Shown one piece after another: positions 25,708 to 34,223 of a stretch of 64,000 nt of DNA. The translations under genes and the position numbers were made by a program. The stretch lies in the NCBI RefSeq assembly GCF_004571025.1, contig NZ_SPQT01000028.1, positions 1 to 64,000 on the forward strand, read 5' to 3'. Source of the stretch: Bradyrhizobium niftali (lineage in GTDB: Bacteria > Pseudomonadota > Alphaproteobacteria > Rhizobiales > Xanthobacteraceae). Every line of letters begins with the position of its first letter. The first letter of the stretch is position 1. The notes beneath the pieces were generated by a model. That model did not search any database. It had not been told where the DNA came from and saw only the letters and a program-made list of their open reading frames with translations.

Positions 25708-26117
25708 TGGTTATTCTCGCATTTGGGCAGGTCTGATGAGGCGATTTTCAATGAAACCGGCGCGGCCGCAATGAGATGGTCCCGGATACATCCAATCAGG
25801 GGTGCAGAGCGCAGTCCTCCAGCCGATGCGCCCTCAACCAATGCAGGTAGCAGTCGTCGATAGGTCATGCAAGACGTGCCGCTATCCATCGACGGGAAGC
25901 GGGTACGGCCAAGTCGGAGAATCCGTTCAGTCAAAAATCGCAGTTCCGCTTCGGGATATAGAAGCGCTTTATGCCAAGGGATCGAAGGTGGCTTCTGCCG
26001 TGTCGGCGGTCCCCAATGCGATCTTTCTGAAGTCGCGCACAACGTAGGCAGCGTCATCGGGTAGGTGATCCTCGAATGTTCAAGGCGGAATAGTCGAGTA
26101 GCGGTACCAGTCGAAAT
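25708..26117. other. 410-base gap inside the operon, no convincing gene
   Basis: The genes around it are packed with overlaps, yet this stretch has none I can support. An open frame on the minus strand (26057-25704) would overlap the next start by four bases, but its sequence (for example RFLTERILRLGRTRFPSMD) matches no family I know and lacks a ribosome site. The stretch also looks less GC-rich than the flanks. It may be a decayed gene or hold an internal promoter for the last three genes. Confidence 0.4.
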
Positions 26118-26696
26118 CTAACGTCCCATCAGATGCTCCGCGGCGAGCGCGCCAGTCTTTGTGACATAGTCCTGGACCGTGACGGCTTCGCTGCCATCCG
26201 GCGCCCAGTCGGGAAATGCCGTACGGGAGGGGTCGAAGGGACCGGCGGTGGTCTCGTGAAACACCAGCCATTCCGAGGTGATCAGGATCGAGTGGAAGAC
26301 CTGTTCGGGCATCCGGTAATAGCAGCGCTTGCCCTGGCCGTATGGTGCCATCTCGAGCACGTCGCGAATGCGGCCGTCATCTTCGAAGATCACGACCTGC
26401 GCCGTACCCTCGATCACGTGAAACGATTCAGGTTTGCCAAAATGCTTGTGGGGCCGCACATAGGCCTCGCGATGATGCACGATCAGCATCTCGTGCAGGC
26501 CCGACGAGGGATCGGGATGCGTGCACAGCCGGCTGCGCAGGCGCGGGTTGCCGGCGGCGATGCGCTTCAGCTCCGCGATCGTGGCATCGTCCGCCGTGAC
26601 GATGGCGTCGTCCGAATAGTACACTTCCGGATTCTGCGCACGCAGCGAGGTCGGCCGGCCCAGACCGGCCGTCTCATTCGAAGAAGATGAACCCAT
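26118..26696 (-). CDS. WbuC-type cupin protein
   Basis: A 192-residue single-domain cupin. The segment HEMLIVHHREAYVRPHKHFG with following PESFHVIEG supplies the His/His/Glu metal site, and a late His lies in PEQVFHSILI. WbuC-family cupins occur in O-antigen and capsule clusters, where they probably act as sugar-modifying or sugar-isomerising metalloproteins; none is well characterised. The start overlaps the preceding methyltransferase gene by 23 bases. The next gene downstream is 410 bases away. Confidence 0.82.
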   Translation of the reverse strand: MGSSSSNETAGLGRPTSLRAQNPEVYYSDDAIVTADDATIAELKRIAAGNPRLRSRLCTHPDPSSGLHEMLIVHHREAYVRPHKHFGKPESFHVIEGTAQVVIFEDDGRIRDVLEMAPYGQGKRCYYRMPEQVFHSILITSEWLVFHETTAGPFDPSRTAFPDWAPDGSEAVTVQDYVTKTGALAAEHLMGR

Positions 26697-27339
26697 GGTC
26701 GCCTCGATACCCGCATTGGTCGTAGATCCAGGCCCAAGTTTCCGGACCGTGGAAGCTCAGGCAGGTGAGCTGCCAGTAGAGGAGATTTGCCTTCTCGCGC
26801 TCGTTGCGGAACGATTCCACCATCAGATATTTCGAGGCGCCACGTCCGACACGCTCGATCTCCGACGCTGCGCGGAAGACGTCCTCGAGCGGAAGGTTGT
26901 GCAGCACGCCGAGCGACACCACGAGATCGAAGCTGTGATCGGGGTAGGGCAGCTCGACGGCGCTGCCGACCTTCAGGTGCGGCCGCACCTCCTCCTTGGC
27001 GTTGGCGATGCCATATTCGGAGACGTCGATGCCCGCGATCGTGAGGTCGGGGACGAGTTGGGTGAACTCGTAGAGCAGATAGCCCTTGCCGCAACCGACA
27101 TCGAGCACGCTCATGCCCGGCTTGATGCCGTAGCGGTCGATCAGGGTCTGGGCGAGCGGGCGCCACCTTCCGTCGTAGCGATAGCCGCCATAGCCGTAAC
27201 GGCGGTCGCCGTCCCAGTAGTCTCGCCCCCATTGCCGCGCCACGGTGGCGGATTCGGCCTTGTCATGCTCGACCACGCGCTGAACGTAGTTCCGCTTGGT
27301 CGATGCGTGCATCGGCTGGAGCAGGTTGATCTCGGTCAT
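26674..27339 (-). CDS. class I SAM-dependent methyltransferase
   Basis: A 221-residue methyltransferase. Motif I is VLDVGCGKGYLLYEF (residues 78-92), the acidic loop is GIDVSEYGI, and FDLVVSLGVLHNLP is motif IV. The N-terminal 60 residues, rich in Tyr, Arg and Trp (DGDRRYGYGGYRY), are unusual. It could methylate oxygen or nitrogen of the cluster sugar. It lies 25 bases after the LIC12192 gene and overlaps the cupin gene, so all three are almost certainly one transcript. Confidence 0.88.
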   Translation of the reverse strand: MTEINLLQPMHASTKRNYVQRVVEHDKAESATVARQWGRDYWDGDRRYGYGGYRYDGRWRPLAQTLIDRYGIKPGMSVLDVGCGKGYLLYEFTQLVPDLTIAGIDVSEYGIANAKEEVRPHLKVGSAVELPYPDHSFDLVVSLGVLHNLPLEDVFRAASEIERVGRGASKYLMVESFRNEREKANLLYWQLTCLSFHGPETWAWIYDQCGYRGDHGFIFFE

Positions 27340-27364
27340 GATCGTCGACCGGTCCGCGACATCG

Positions 27365-27757
27365 TCACAGGATGGTCGCGAATTTATTGACGAGCAGGAT
27401 GTCCTCGACGGCCTGAATGCCGTCCCGCGACGAAAGCGTGATCTCCTCGACGGCTGCGTGAAGATCGCAGCCCTCGCGCAGCACGCGGTCGTAGATCTCC
27501 CGCCGTCGAGCCTCCTCGGGCGGCAGCATGAAGATGCTGTAGAGGATCAGGCCGTTCAAGCGGGGCAGCTCGTCCAGGATGTCCTCGAGTACCATGTAGC
27601 TGCCGGGCATGATGTGTTCGACGGCGCTGAGCAGGTATTGCAGGTTCTTCCGCCGCGCGTAGTCGCGGATCACGATGTTCTGGACGTGCTGCGGGGAGCG
27701 GCTGCCGTTCAGCGGCCGGGCGCCGATGTAGCCGCGATGGCCGGCTCGCTCAGCCAT
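27365..27757 (-). CDS. sporadic carbohydrate cluster protein, LIC12192 family
   Basis: A 130-residue protein that matches my memory of the LIC12192 family: near the start RGYIGARPLNG, then VQNIVIRDYARR, LLSAVEHIMPGSYMVLE, LDELPRLNGLILYSIFMLP, and a charged ending. The family is named after a Leptospira gene and is found only in scattered carbohydrate clusters; its function is not known. It overlaps the oxygenase gene by eight bases, and these two families tend to occur together. No membrane segment is visible. Confidence 0.82.
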   Translation of the reverse strand: MAERAGHRGYIGARPLNGSRSPQHVQNIVIRDYARRKNLQYLLSAVEHIMPGSYMVLEDILDELPRLNGLILYSIFMLPPEEARRREIYDRVLREGCDLHAAVEEITLSSRDGIQAVEDILLVNKFATIL

Positions 27758-28556
27758 GGAAGCCTCCCGGCAGCTTGTATTGCATGCCGACCCGTGTCGC
27801 CGGGCGCAGCAGGATCGGTTCGAAGAACTCGCCGAAACGCTTGTCCGCGTAGGGCGACATGATGCTCTTGAACCGGCAGTTCATGCTCCAGCGCGTGCCG
27901 GGCTCCTCGTTGATGCGATTACCGTGCATCAGGGTCTGGTTGAACAGCATCACGTGACCGTAGGGAATCTCGATGAAGGTCGCGTGCGGCTTGATCGTCT
28001 TGTACAGCTCCTCGGCGCTGCGCAGGCTCGCCATCCGATCCTGCATGTCGCCGTTCAGGGACGGGGGCAGCAGATACATCGCTTTAGTGCGGTGGACGTC
28101 CACCAGCGGCACCCACACCACGACCTCGAACGGCGAGTCGCCCGACCAGACATCGGAGTGCGTGGCGAGCAGCGAGGAATCGTCGCCGGGCATCTGGATG
28201 CTGAGGTTGACGCGGCGCTGCATGCAGAGCTCGTTGCCGACGATGGTTTCGATCGTCGAGCGGGCGAGACGGAAATAGGTCGGCCGGAACCAGGGCTCGG
28301 CGTTGAGGCCGTTGAAGACGTGCAGCCGCAGGCCGTTGAGATCGTCGACGCTCACGCGCGTATGGATGCCGTCGAGCATCGCATAGGGATCATTGCTGTG
28401 CGGCAGCTTCAGATAGTCGGCGGCAAGTTCAGCGGCGCGCCGCTGGATCCGGTCGAGCCCGGCGCGGTCGTCGGCCGGCGTCGTGACGAAGCCGTTGTCG
28501 ATGAAGCGCTGCGCCAGCGCCTGCTCGTCGGCCTGGAGGAAGTCCGTATCCGTCAT
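27750..28556 (-). CDS. sporadic carbohydrate cluster 2OG-Fe(II) oxygenase
   Basis: A 268-residue non-haem iron oxygenase with a double-stranded beta-helix fold. The iron ligands appear as His133 and Asp135 in ATHSDVWSGD and His211 in LMHGNRI, and Arg223 in GTRWSMNCRF should hold 2-oxoglutarate. It would hydroxylate, desaturate or ring-open a sugar intermediate. The start at 28556 overlaps the stop of the aminotransferase gene by four bases (ATGA), and the end overlaps the LIC12192 gene, which supports this start over the much longer open frame. Confidence 0.83.
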   Translation of the reverse strand: MTDTDFLQADEQALAQRFIDNGFVTTPADDRAGLDRIQRRAAELAADYLKLPHSNDPYAMLDGIHTRVSVDDLNGLRLHVFNGLNAEPWFRPTYFRLARSTIETIVGNELCMQRRVNLSIQMPGDDSSLLATHSDVWSGDSPFEVVVWVPLVDVHRTKAMYLLPPSLNGDMQDRMASLRSAEELYKTIKPHATFIEIPYGHVMLFNQTLMHGNRINEEPGTRWSMNCRFKSIMSPYADKRFGEFFEPILLRPATRVGMQYKLPGGFHG

Positions 28557-29671
28557 GCAAAATACTCCCGGGCGGTCGCGCAAATATAACTGATATCGGC
28601 GGCCGAGAGGAACTGATTGATCGGGAGCGTGAGGATCTGATCCGCCTGCCGCTCGGTCACCGGAAACGCGCCGCGCCCCAGACCAAGATGCGCTGCCGCC
28701 GGCTGAAGGTGGATCGGCACCGGATAGTGGATCGCGGTCTCGATGCCCTTGTCGGCAAGATATTTCTGGAAGTCGTTGCGGCGGTCGGTCTGCACCACGA
28801 AGGTGTGGAACGTATTGAACTCGATGTTGCGGCAGGGCGGAATGAACAGGGGCAGGCCTGCGAGCTCGGTGCGGTATTGCGCGGCGTTGCGCCGCCGGCG
28901 CTCGATCACCGACGGCAAATTGCGGAGGCGGATTCGCAGCACGTCCGCCTGAAGCGTGTCGAGCCGCGATACGATGCCCCATTCCTGGACGTCGCTGCGG
29001 TTGATCAGACCGTGATTGCGCAGGCGGCGAATTCGTGCGGCAAGCTCGGCGTCGGCGGTGACGAGGAAGCCGGCATCGCCCGCGGCATTGAGATTCTTCA
29101 GGGGATGCGCGGAGAAGCAGCCGAACGTTCCGATGGTGCCGCTCATCCGCCCGTCATAGGTCGAGCCGACGGCCTGGGCGCTGTCCTCGATCACGGCGAG
29201 AGCGTGCTTGTCGGCGATCGCCATCAGCGGGTTCATGTCGGCCATGCGCCCGGTCAGGTGCACCGGCATGATCGCCTTGGTCCGCGGCGTGACGGCGGCC
29301 TCGACCGCGGCCGGATCGATGTTCTGGTCCGGCAGCACGTCCGCAAAGACCGGCGAGGCGCCGACTGCGATGATCGCGGCGGTCGATGCCACGAACGAGT
29401 TCGGCGGGGTGATGACCTCGTCGCCGGGACCGATGTTGAGCGCCCTCATCGCGAGGATCAGCGCATCGGTACCGGAATTCAGCGTCACGACATGCGGCGA
29501 GCCGAGATAGGCGGACAGTTCCTCTTCGAGCTTTCCGACCGCCGCCCCGCCGATGAAATCGCCACGCTGGAAGACGCCCTCGACCGCCTGCATGATCTCG
29601 GCGCGCTCTTCCTCGAATTGCGCCGGAAGATTGACGTATCCGATGCGCCGGCGGCCCGCGTCAGCGTCCAT
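28553..29671 (-). CDS. DegT/DnrJ/EryC1/StrS aminotransferase A
   Basis: A 372-residue PLP enzyme. The cofactor Lys is residue 192 in SAHPLKNLNAAGDAG, with the phosphate-binding NSGTDALILAM and the Asp segment VIEDSAQAVG before it. Family members usually aminate a keto group on a nucleotide sugar, using glutamate; a few with altered active sites are dehydratases. It is a paralogue of the gene immediately upstream and overlaps it by 11 bases. Together they suggest two amino groups or one amination plus one dehydration on the product. Confidence 0.9.
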   Translation of the reverse strand: MDADAGRRRIGYVNLPAQFEEERAEIMQAVEGVFQRGDFIGGAAVGKLEEELSAYLGSPHVVTLNSGTDALILAMRALNIGPGDEVITPPNSFVASTAAIIAVGASPVFADVLPDQNIDPAAVEAAVTPRTKAIMPVHLTGRMADMNPLMAIADKHALAVIEDSAQAVGSTYDGRMSGTIGTFGCFSAHPLKNLNAAGDAGFLVTADAELAARIRRLRNHGLINRSDVQEWGIVSRLDTLQADVLRIRLRNLPSVIERRRRNAAQYRTELAGLPLFIPPCRNIEFNTFHTFVVQTDRRNDFQKYLADKGIETAIHYPVPIHLQPAAAHLGLGRGAFPVTERQADQILTLPINQFLSAADISYICATAREYFA

Positions 29672-30767
29672 GGCAGAACTTCCTGACGGTCTCGATGACG
29701 CGGTCCTGCTGCGCGCGTGTCAGGTGCTGGTCCACCGGGAAGCTGATGACTTCCTTGGCATGGCGGTCGGTGACCGGGAACGTTCCCGCGGCGTAACCGA
29801 GATGCTTGAGGCCTTCCTGCTGATACAGCGGGATCGGATAGTGGATCTTGGCTTCGATGCCGTTGTCCAGGCAGTACTGATAGAGCTCGTCGCGACGCTC
29901 GGCGAACACCATGTAGAGGTGATAGACGTGCTTCACGTTGGGGCGGCGCGGCGGAACGCGCAGGCCGGGCAGGCCGGCGAGTCCCGCGTCGTAATAGGCC
30001 GCGTTCTCGATCCGGCGCCGCGTGATCTCGCTGGTCTGGCCGATCAGCCAGTTGCCGACCACCGCCTGGAGGGAATCGAGCCGCGAGTTGCAGCCGAGGA
30101 TCGCGATCTCGTCGCGGTTCTTCATGCCGTGGTTGCGGATGAGGCGGAGCCGCTCGTTCATCCCGTCGTCATTGGTGACGACGACGCCGGCATCGCCCCA
30201 GACGTTCAGGTTCTTGAGCGGATGCAGGGAAAAGCCGGCTGCGATGCCGTGGGTGCCGGAGCGCTTTCCGGCGAACTCCGAGAGGATGCCCTGGCAGGCG
30301 TCCTCGACGACGGGGATGTTGTGGCGCTGCGCGATCGCCATCAGCTTGCCCATGTCGGTGACCTCGCCGGTCAGCTGAACCGGCATGATCGCCTTGGTCT
30401 TCGCTGTGATCGCGGCTTCGACATAGTCGACGTTCATGCAGAAGGAATCGTCGCAGTCGACCAGCACGGGCCTCGCGCCGGTCTCCGCAATGGCGCCGAC
30501 GGTCGCGATGAACGTATTGGCGGCGGTGATGACTTCATCGCCATGGCCAATGCCGAGCGCCTTGAGCGGCAACTTGAGCGCGTCGGTGCCCGATCCGACG
30601 CCGATGGCGTGGCGCACGCCGATCAGCTCCGCAAAACGCCGCTCGAATTCGGCGACGGGCTTGCCAAGGGTGAAGTCGCCGGTCGCCACCAGGCGGCCGA
30701 TCTCGGCCAGGATGGGAGCTGGATCGGAGAATTGCTCGAGCAGATAGGAATATCGAACGTCGTACAT
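29661..30767 (-). CDS. DegT/DnrJ/EryC1/StrS aminotransferase B
   Basis: A 368-residue PLP enzyme, paralogous to the next gene. Lys185 in SLHPLKNLNVWGDAG forms the Schiff base, and GSGTDALKLPL and VVEDACQG are the other cofactor contacts. The conserved HPLKNLN block is shared with its neighbour and differs from the common HK-x-x-x form of sugar aminotransferases, so the two may belong to one specialised subgroup. It starts eight bases after the transketolase C-terminal gene. The role is probable amination of a keto-sugar. Confidence 0.9.
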   Translation of the reverse strand: MYDVRYSYLLEQFSDPAPILAEIGRLVATGDFTLGKPVAEFERRFAELIGVRHAIGVGSGTDALKLPLKALGIGHGDEVITAANTFIATVGAIAETGARPVLVDCDDSFCMNVDYVEAAITAKTKAIMPVQLTGEVTDMGKLMAIAQRHNIPVVEDACQGILSEFAGKRSGTHGIAAGFSLHPLKNLNVWGDAGVVVTNDDGMNERLRLIRNHGMKNRDEIAILGCNSRLDSLQAVVGNWLIGQTSEITRRRIENAAYYDAGLAGLPGLRVPPRRPNVKHVYHLYMVFAERRDELYQYCLDNGIEAKIHYPIPLYQQEGLKHLGYAAGTFPVTDRHAKEVISFPVDQHLTRAQQDRVIETVRKFCHGR

Positions 30768-30775
30768 GTGGCCCG

Positions 30776-31735
30776 TCAGGTGGAATGGAGTTGAGGGGAG
30801 GAGGTGTGCGAGGCGGCAAGTGCGCGCTCGATCGAGGTGGCAATGGCGCTGGCGGAAAGCCCGTGCTTCTTGAGCAGGGAGTCCTGCGAGCCGTAATTGT
30901 GCATGAAGCGGTCCGGCAGCGACAGCCGCAGCATCGCCGGCAGGCCTGATCCAAGCCTGTCGATCAGCGTCTCCGCGACCGCGCTGCCGAGGCCGCCGGA
31001 CGGGACATGCTCCTCGAGGGTCGCCACGAGCCTGGTGCCGCGGATCGCTTGCAGCAGCGCCTCGGTGTCGAGCGGCTTGACGGTATGCATGTGCAGGATG
31101 CCTGCGCGGACGCCTTGTGCGGCCAGCAGGTCGGCTGCGGCCAGCGCTCGCTGAAGCATGATCCCGGTGGTCACCATGAGGACGTCACCCGGCGGGCGCA
31201 TCAGGATGGCCTTGCCGATCTCAAAGCCATGCTCGGCCTTCGAGACGATGGCGTCGCCGCCTTTTCCCAGGCGGATGTAGATCGGTCCGGTCCAGTCGAG
31301 GGTCTGCTCCATCAGCCGCGCGGCTTCGTCGGCATCGCACGGGCAGACCACCGTCATGTTGGGCAGCGCCCGCATGATGGCGATGTCCTCGATCGCCTGG
31401 TGGGTGGGGCCGAGCGGCGCATAGACGAGCCCGCCGCCGTTGGCGATCAGCCGTACCGGCAGGTTGTGCAGGCAGAGGTCGACGGCCACCTGCTCGTAGC
31501 AGCGCCGGGTGAGGAATGTCGCGATGGTGTTGACGTAGGGCACGAAGCCCTCCATCGCGAGGCCGGCCGACATGCCGATGATATGCGCTTCCGAGATGCC
31601 TTCGATCAGATGGCGCTTCGGAAACTCCTTGCTCATCGCGCGCAAGGTGCCTGCGCCGGGATCGGAGCCGATGTAAAGCACACGCTCGTCGCGCGCGGCG
31701 AGCTTGTGGACCATGTTCATGGCGGTGTTGCGCAT
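30776..31735 (-). CDS. transketolase, C-terminal (pyrimidine-binding) subunit
   Basis: A 319-residue subunit with the pyrimidine-binding domain of thiamine diphosphate enzymes, including the activating Glu in EGISEAHIIGMSAGLAMEG, and the C-terminal transketolase domain (HMHTVKPLDTEALL, VATLEEHVPSGGLGS). It pairs with the N-terminal subunit 10 bases upstream. Split transketolases in carbohydrate clusters may transfer a two-carbon ketol unit onto a sugar aldehyde. Here that could lengthen or branch the cluster sugar. Confidence 0.9.
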   Translation of the reverse strand: MRNTAMNMVHKLAARDERVLYIGSDPGAGTLRAMSKEFPKRHLIEGISEAHIIGMSAGLAMEGFVPYVNTIATFLTRRCYEQVAVDLCLHNLPVRLIANGGGLVYAPLGPTHQAIEDIAIMRALPNMTVVCPCDADEAARLMEQTLDWTGPIYIRLGKGGDAIVSKAEHGFEIGKAILMRPPGDVLMVTTGIMLQRALAAADLLAAQGVRAGILHMHTVKPLDTEALLQAIRGTRLVATLEEHVPSGGLGSAVAETLIDRLGSGLPAMLRLSLPDRFMHNYGSQDSLLKKHGLSASAIATSIERALAASHTSSPQLHST

Positions 31736-31745
31736 GGGATGCCGA

Positions 31746-32594
31746 TCAAAAATCGCCGACAGCTACGCGAATCGCGTCGAGCTCGCTGTCGGTCAGCTTG
31801 TTCTTGTGATGCCAATCGGCGTTGGATTCTGCGGCCGGCAGACCCTTGCCCTTGACGGTATGGCAGATGATCGCGGTGGGTTTGCCCGCAACCGGCGGGA
31901 CCTGCTTCAGGACGGTGCGCAGGGCGCCGACGTCGTGGCCGTTGAGCTCCTGCACGGCAAAGCCGAAGCTGCGCCACTTGTCCGCGAGGGGCTCCAGCGG
32001 CAGGACGTAGTCGGTGGGCCCGTAGCTCTGGAGTTTGTTGTAGTCGATCAGCGCGACCAGGTTGTCGAGCCCGTGCTTGGCCGCGCCCATGGCAGCCTCC
32101 CACACCGATCCCTCGTTGATCTCGCCGTCGCCGAGCAGGACGAAGGTGCGGTAGGTGCGCTCGCGCATGCGCGCGGCGAGCGCAAGGCCGACACCGATCG
32201 ACAGGCCATGTCCAAGCGCGCCGGTCGAGGCCTCGACCCCCGGCACCATTCCGTATTCGGGATGTCCGCCCAGAATACTGTCGGGGCCGCAGAAGCCTTC
32301 CAGCTCCGACAGGGGGAAGAAGCCGCGGTCGGCCAACAGCGCATAGAGCGCCAGGCAACCGTGTCCCTTGCTGAGAATCGCGCGGTCGCGGCCCGGATCG
32401 CGCGGGTTGTTCGGATCGATCCGCAGCACGTCGTCGTAGAGCACGCGGACCATCTCGATCAGCGACAGCGCCGGACCGACGTGTCCGCGTCCCGCCGAAC
32501 GGACGGATCCGAGCACCAGGCGGCGCAAGTAAAGGCTGCGCTCGTCGAGCGTGCAGGTGAGGGCGGCTTCAGCGTGGGGTGAGATCTGGATCAC
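31746..32594 (-). CDS. transketolase, N-terminal (diphosphate-binding) subunit
   Basis: A 282-residue subunit with the thiamine diphosphate motif GDGEINEG (residues 155-162) continuing to IDYNKLQ, and the catalytic-site His in LSKGHGCLAL. GHPEYGMVPGVEASTGALGH is the typical central block. It overlaps the kinase gene upstream by 26 bases. A housekeeping transketolase is normally a single chain of about 660 residues, so this split pair is a dedicated second copy rather than the pentose-phosphate enzyme. Confidence 0.9.
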   Translation of the reverse strand: MIQISPHAEAALTCTLDERSLYLRRLVLGSVRSAGRGHVGPALSLIEMVRVLYDDVLRIDPNNPRDPGRDRAILSKGHGCLALYALLADRGFFPLSELEGFCGPDSILGGHPEYGMVPGVEASTGALGHGLSIGVGLALAARMRERTYRTFVLLGDGEINEGSVWEAAMGAAKHGLDNLVALIDYNKLQSYGPTDYVLPLEPLADKWRSFGFAVQELNGHDVGALRTVLKQVPPVAGKPTAIICHTVKGKGLPAAESNADWHHKNKLTDSELDAIRVAVGDF

Positions 32595-33606
32595 GTTGGC
32601 AAATCGTTTGGTGGAGCCGGCGGGCTTTGTCGAGCTGACCGGCGAGGCGGACCGTCAGGTCGCCACCTTGCGCAGCAAAGGCGCGTCGGGAGCGGCTTTC
32701 CGGCAAATAGGCATTCAGGACAATCAGGCACCAAATCGCCCCAAACACAGGATAGAGTACGTCAAGGCGGATCGCAAACGCATCATCCCTAGCCGCGAAA
32801 GCTTGTGTGAGGCGTTCGGTCAACAGATTTGCTTTGGCTTCGGGCAGATCGCTGCCGGGGTGAATCGCGGTGTCGGACACCAGCTTGACCGGATCGTCCC
32901 AGCCGAAATATTCGAAGTCGATAAAGCGCAGCCGGCCGTCCGCGGCGCGCAGCGCATTGTGCAGTCCGAAATCGGACGGACTCAACACGCGATGCGCGGG
33001 CGCAATGTCCGCTGCGAGATCCCGGCCGAGTTCCGCATAGCGCCGGCGGAGCTGCCGAATCGCGATGGCCGTGCTGGGAATCAGGCTGTCGTCCATGAAC
33101 GCGCGCAGGTCCGGATGATCAACCGAGGCCCGTCTCAGTCCGTCCAGGCGCTGCTCGTACTGGGCGACGGCTTCCTCGGGCGAGAAGATGCTGGCCGAAG
33201 CGTTCCGCAAAGTTTGCGCGCCGTCGGCGTTGCACAGTTTCTGCAACTCGATCAGGAAATCGGCCAGCTGATCGGCATCACCGTCCTGAGGGCGCAGCAC
33301 CGCGGCTTCGCCGTCGAACCATTGATACAGCGCGCAGGACGCATCCGAATCCTTCGCGATCGGGCGCGGTGTCGATGTTATGCCGTGGCGCGACAGAAAC
33401 GAGAGCGCATCATATTCCTGTCCCAGTCGATCGCGCCCGTCGGACGGATAATGTTTGAGGGCGAGGGCCGGTCCCTCCGCCATCTCCAGCCGAAACACCC
33501 TGTTGTTGCCGCCGGATCGCGCCGGTTGGGCGGCCGCGACCGGGGCGCCTGCCAGACGGCTGCCGATCGCCATTGCATCCGCTGCGCTGATGTCGGGCTC
33601 GCTCAT
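32569..33606 (-). CDS. APH/choline-kinase-fold phosphotransferase of the sugar cluster
   Basis: A 345-residue kinase. The N-lobe has SGGNNRVFRLEM and LALKHYPSD (the ATP-binding Lys). The catalytic loop is modified to LSPSDFGLHNAL instead of HGDxxxxN, and FIDFEYFGWDDPVKLVSD supplies the metal-binding Asp. The loop still has Asp and Asn in place, so activity is plausible. It would phosphorylate a sugar or a small alcohol such as an amino-sugar precursor. It overlaps both neighbours (four bases with the phosphatase gene, 26 with the transketolase gene). Confidence 0.82.
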   Translation of the reverse strand: MSEPDISAADAMAIGSRLAGAPVAAAQPARSGGNNRVFRLEMAEGPALALKHYPSDGRDRLGQEYDALSFLSRHGITSTPRPIAKDSDASCALYQWFDGEAAVLRPQDGDADQLADFLIELQKLCNADGAQTLRNASASIFSPEEAVAQYEQRLDGLRRASVDHPDLRAFMDDSLIPSTAIAIRQLRRRYAELGRDLAADIAPAHRVLSPSDFGLHNALRAADGRLRFIDFEYFGWDDPVKLVSDTAIHPGSDLPEAKANLLTERLTQAFAARDDAFAIRLDVLYPVFGAIWCLIVLNAYLPESRSRRAFAAQGGDLTVRLAGQLDKARRLHQTICQRDPDLTPR

Positions 33607-34223
33607 TCAGCAAACACCTCGTGGCGGATGCCGGCCCATGTCGCGATCGGCTTGCAGTGTTCGGGGTGCGGGGGCTGCGAACGCGTGAACAGGATCGATC
33701 GCGTGGCCTTCGGAAAGTGCGGTTGCTCGAACACCTCGACGAGATCGTCGATGAAGATGTCGAGCTCCAGGTTCACGAGTCGCTCGACTTTGGCGGCCAT
33801 CGTGTCCTCGAAATAAACGTCGCCGACGGCCAGCGCCGAATCCGCAGCGTCGATCAGGCCTGCCTCCCGCAGCCAGCCGCGTGCGGCTTCACGCAGGTCG
33901 GTGTGGTCGGGATCCTGATGACCGAATCGGGTCTTGTGGCTGACGATGTGCACCTTCGCGCCGGCCTGTCTGCACGCCGCCAGGAATTCCCGCACGCCCG
34001 GATAGATTTCAGCGCCGCCAATGCCCTTGCCGTAGACGAAGCCTTGCAGGCCTTGCCAGGCGAACTCGCCGCCCGCGCGGGATCGCAGATGATCCCGCAC
34101 ATCGGTCTTCAGTCCCTCCCAGCCCTCCGGCACCAGCCCGCGCTGACGCGCGACGGCGGCAAAGACCTTGTCGTAGCAGATGATCGTGTTGTCGAAATCG
34201 ATGCCGATCCGCACGCCGCTCAC
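33603..34223 (-). CDS. HAD-superfamily phosphatase
   Basis: A 206-residue hydrolase. The nucleophile motif is GIDFDNTI with Asp9 and Asp11, motif II is HIVSHKTRFG, and a late IFIDDLVEVFEQ holds the acidic pair. It differs from the GmhB phosphatase (DRDGT), but by position it may do the same job: remove one phosphate of a sugar bisphosphate between the kinase and nucleotidyltransferase steps. It overlaps the epimerase gene by four bases and the downstream kinase gene by four. Confidence 0.83.
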   Translation of the reverse strand: MSGVRIGIDFDNTIICYDKVFAAVARQRGLVPEGWEGLKTDVRDHLRSRAGGEFAWQGLQGFVYGKGIGGAEIYPGVREFLAACRQAGAKVHIVSHKTRFGHQDPDHTDLREAARGWLREAGLIDAADSALAVGDVYFEDTMAAKVERLVNLELDIFIDDLVEVFEQPHFPKATRSILFTRSQPPHPEHCKPIATWAGIRHEVFAE

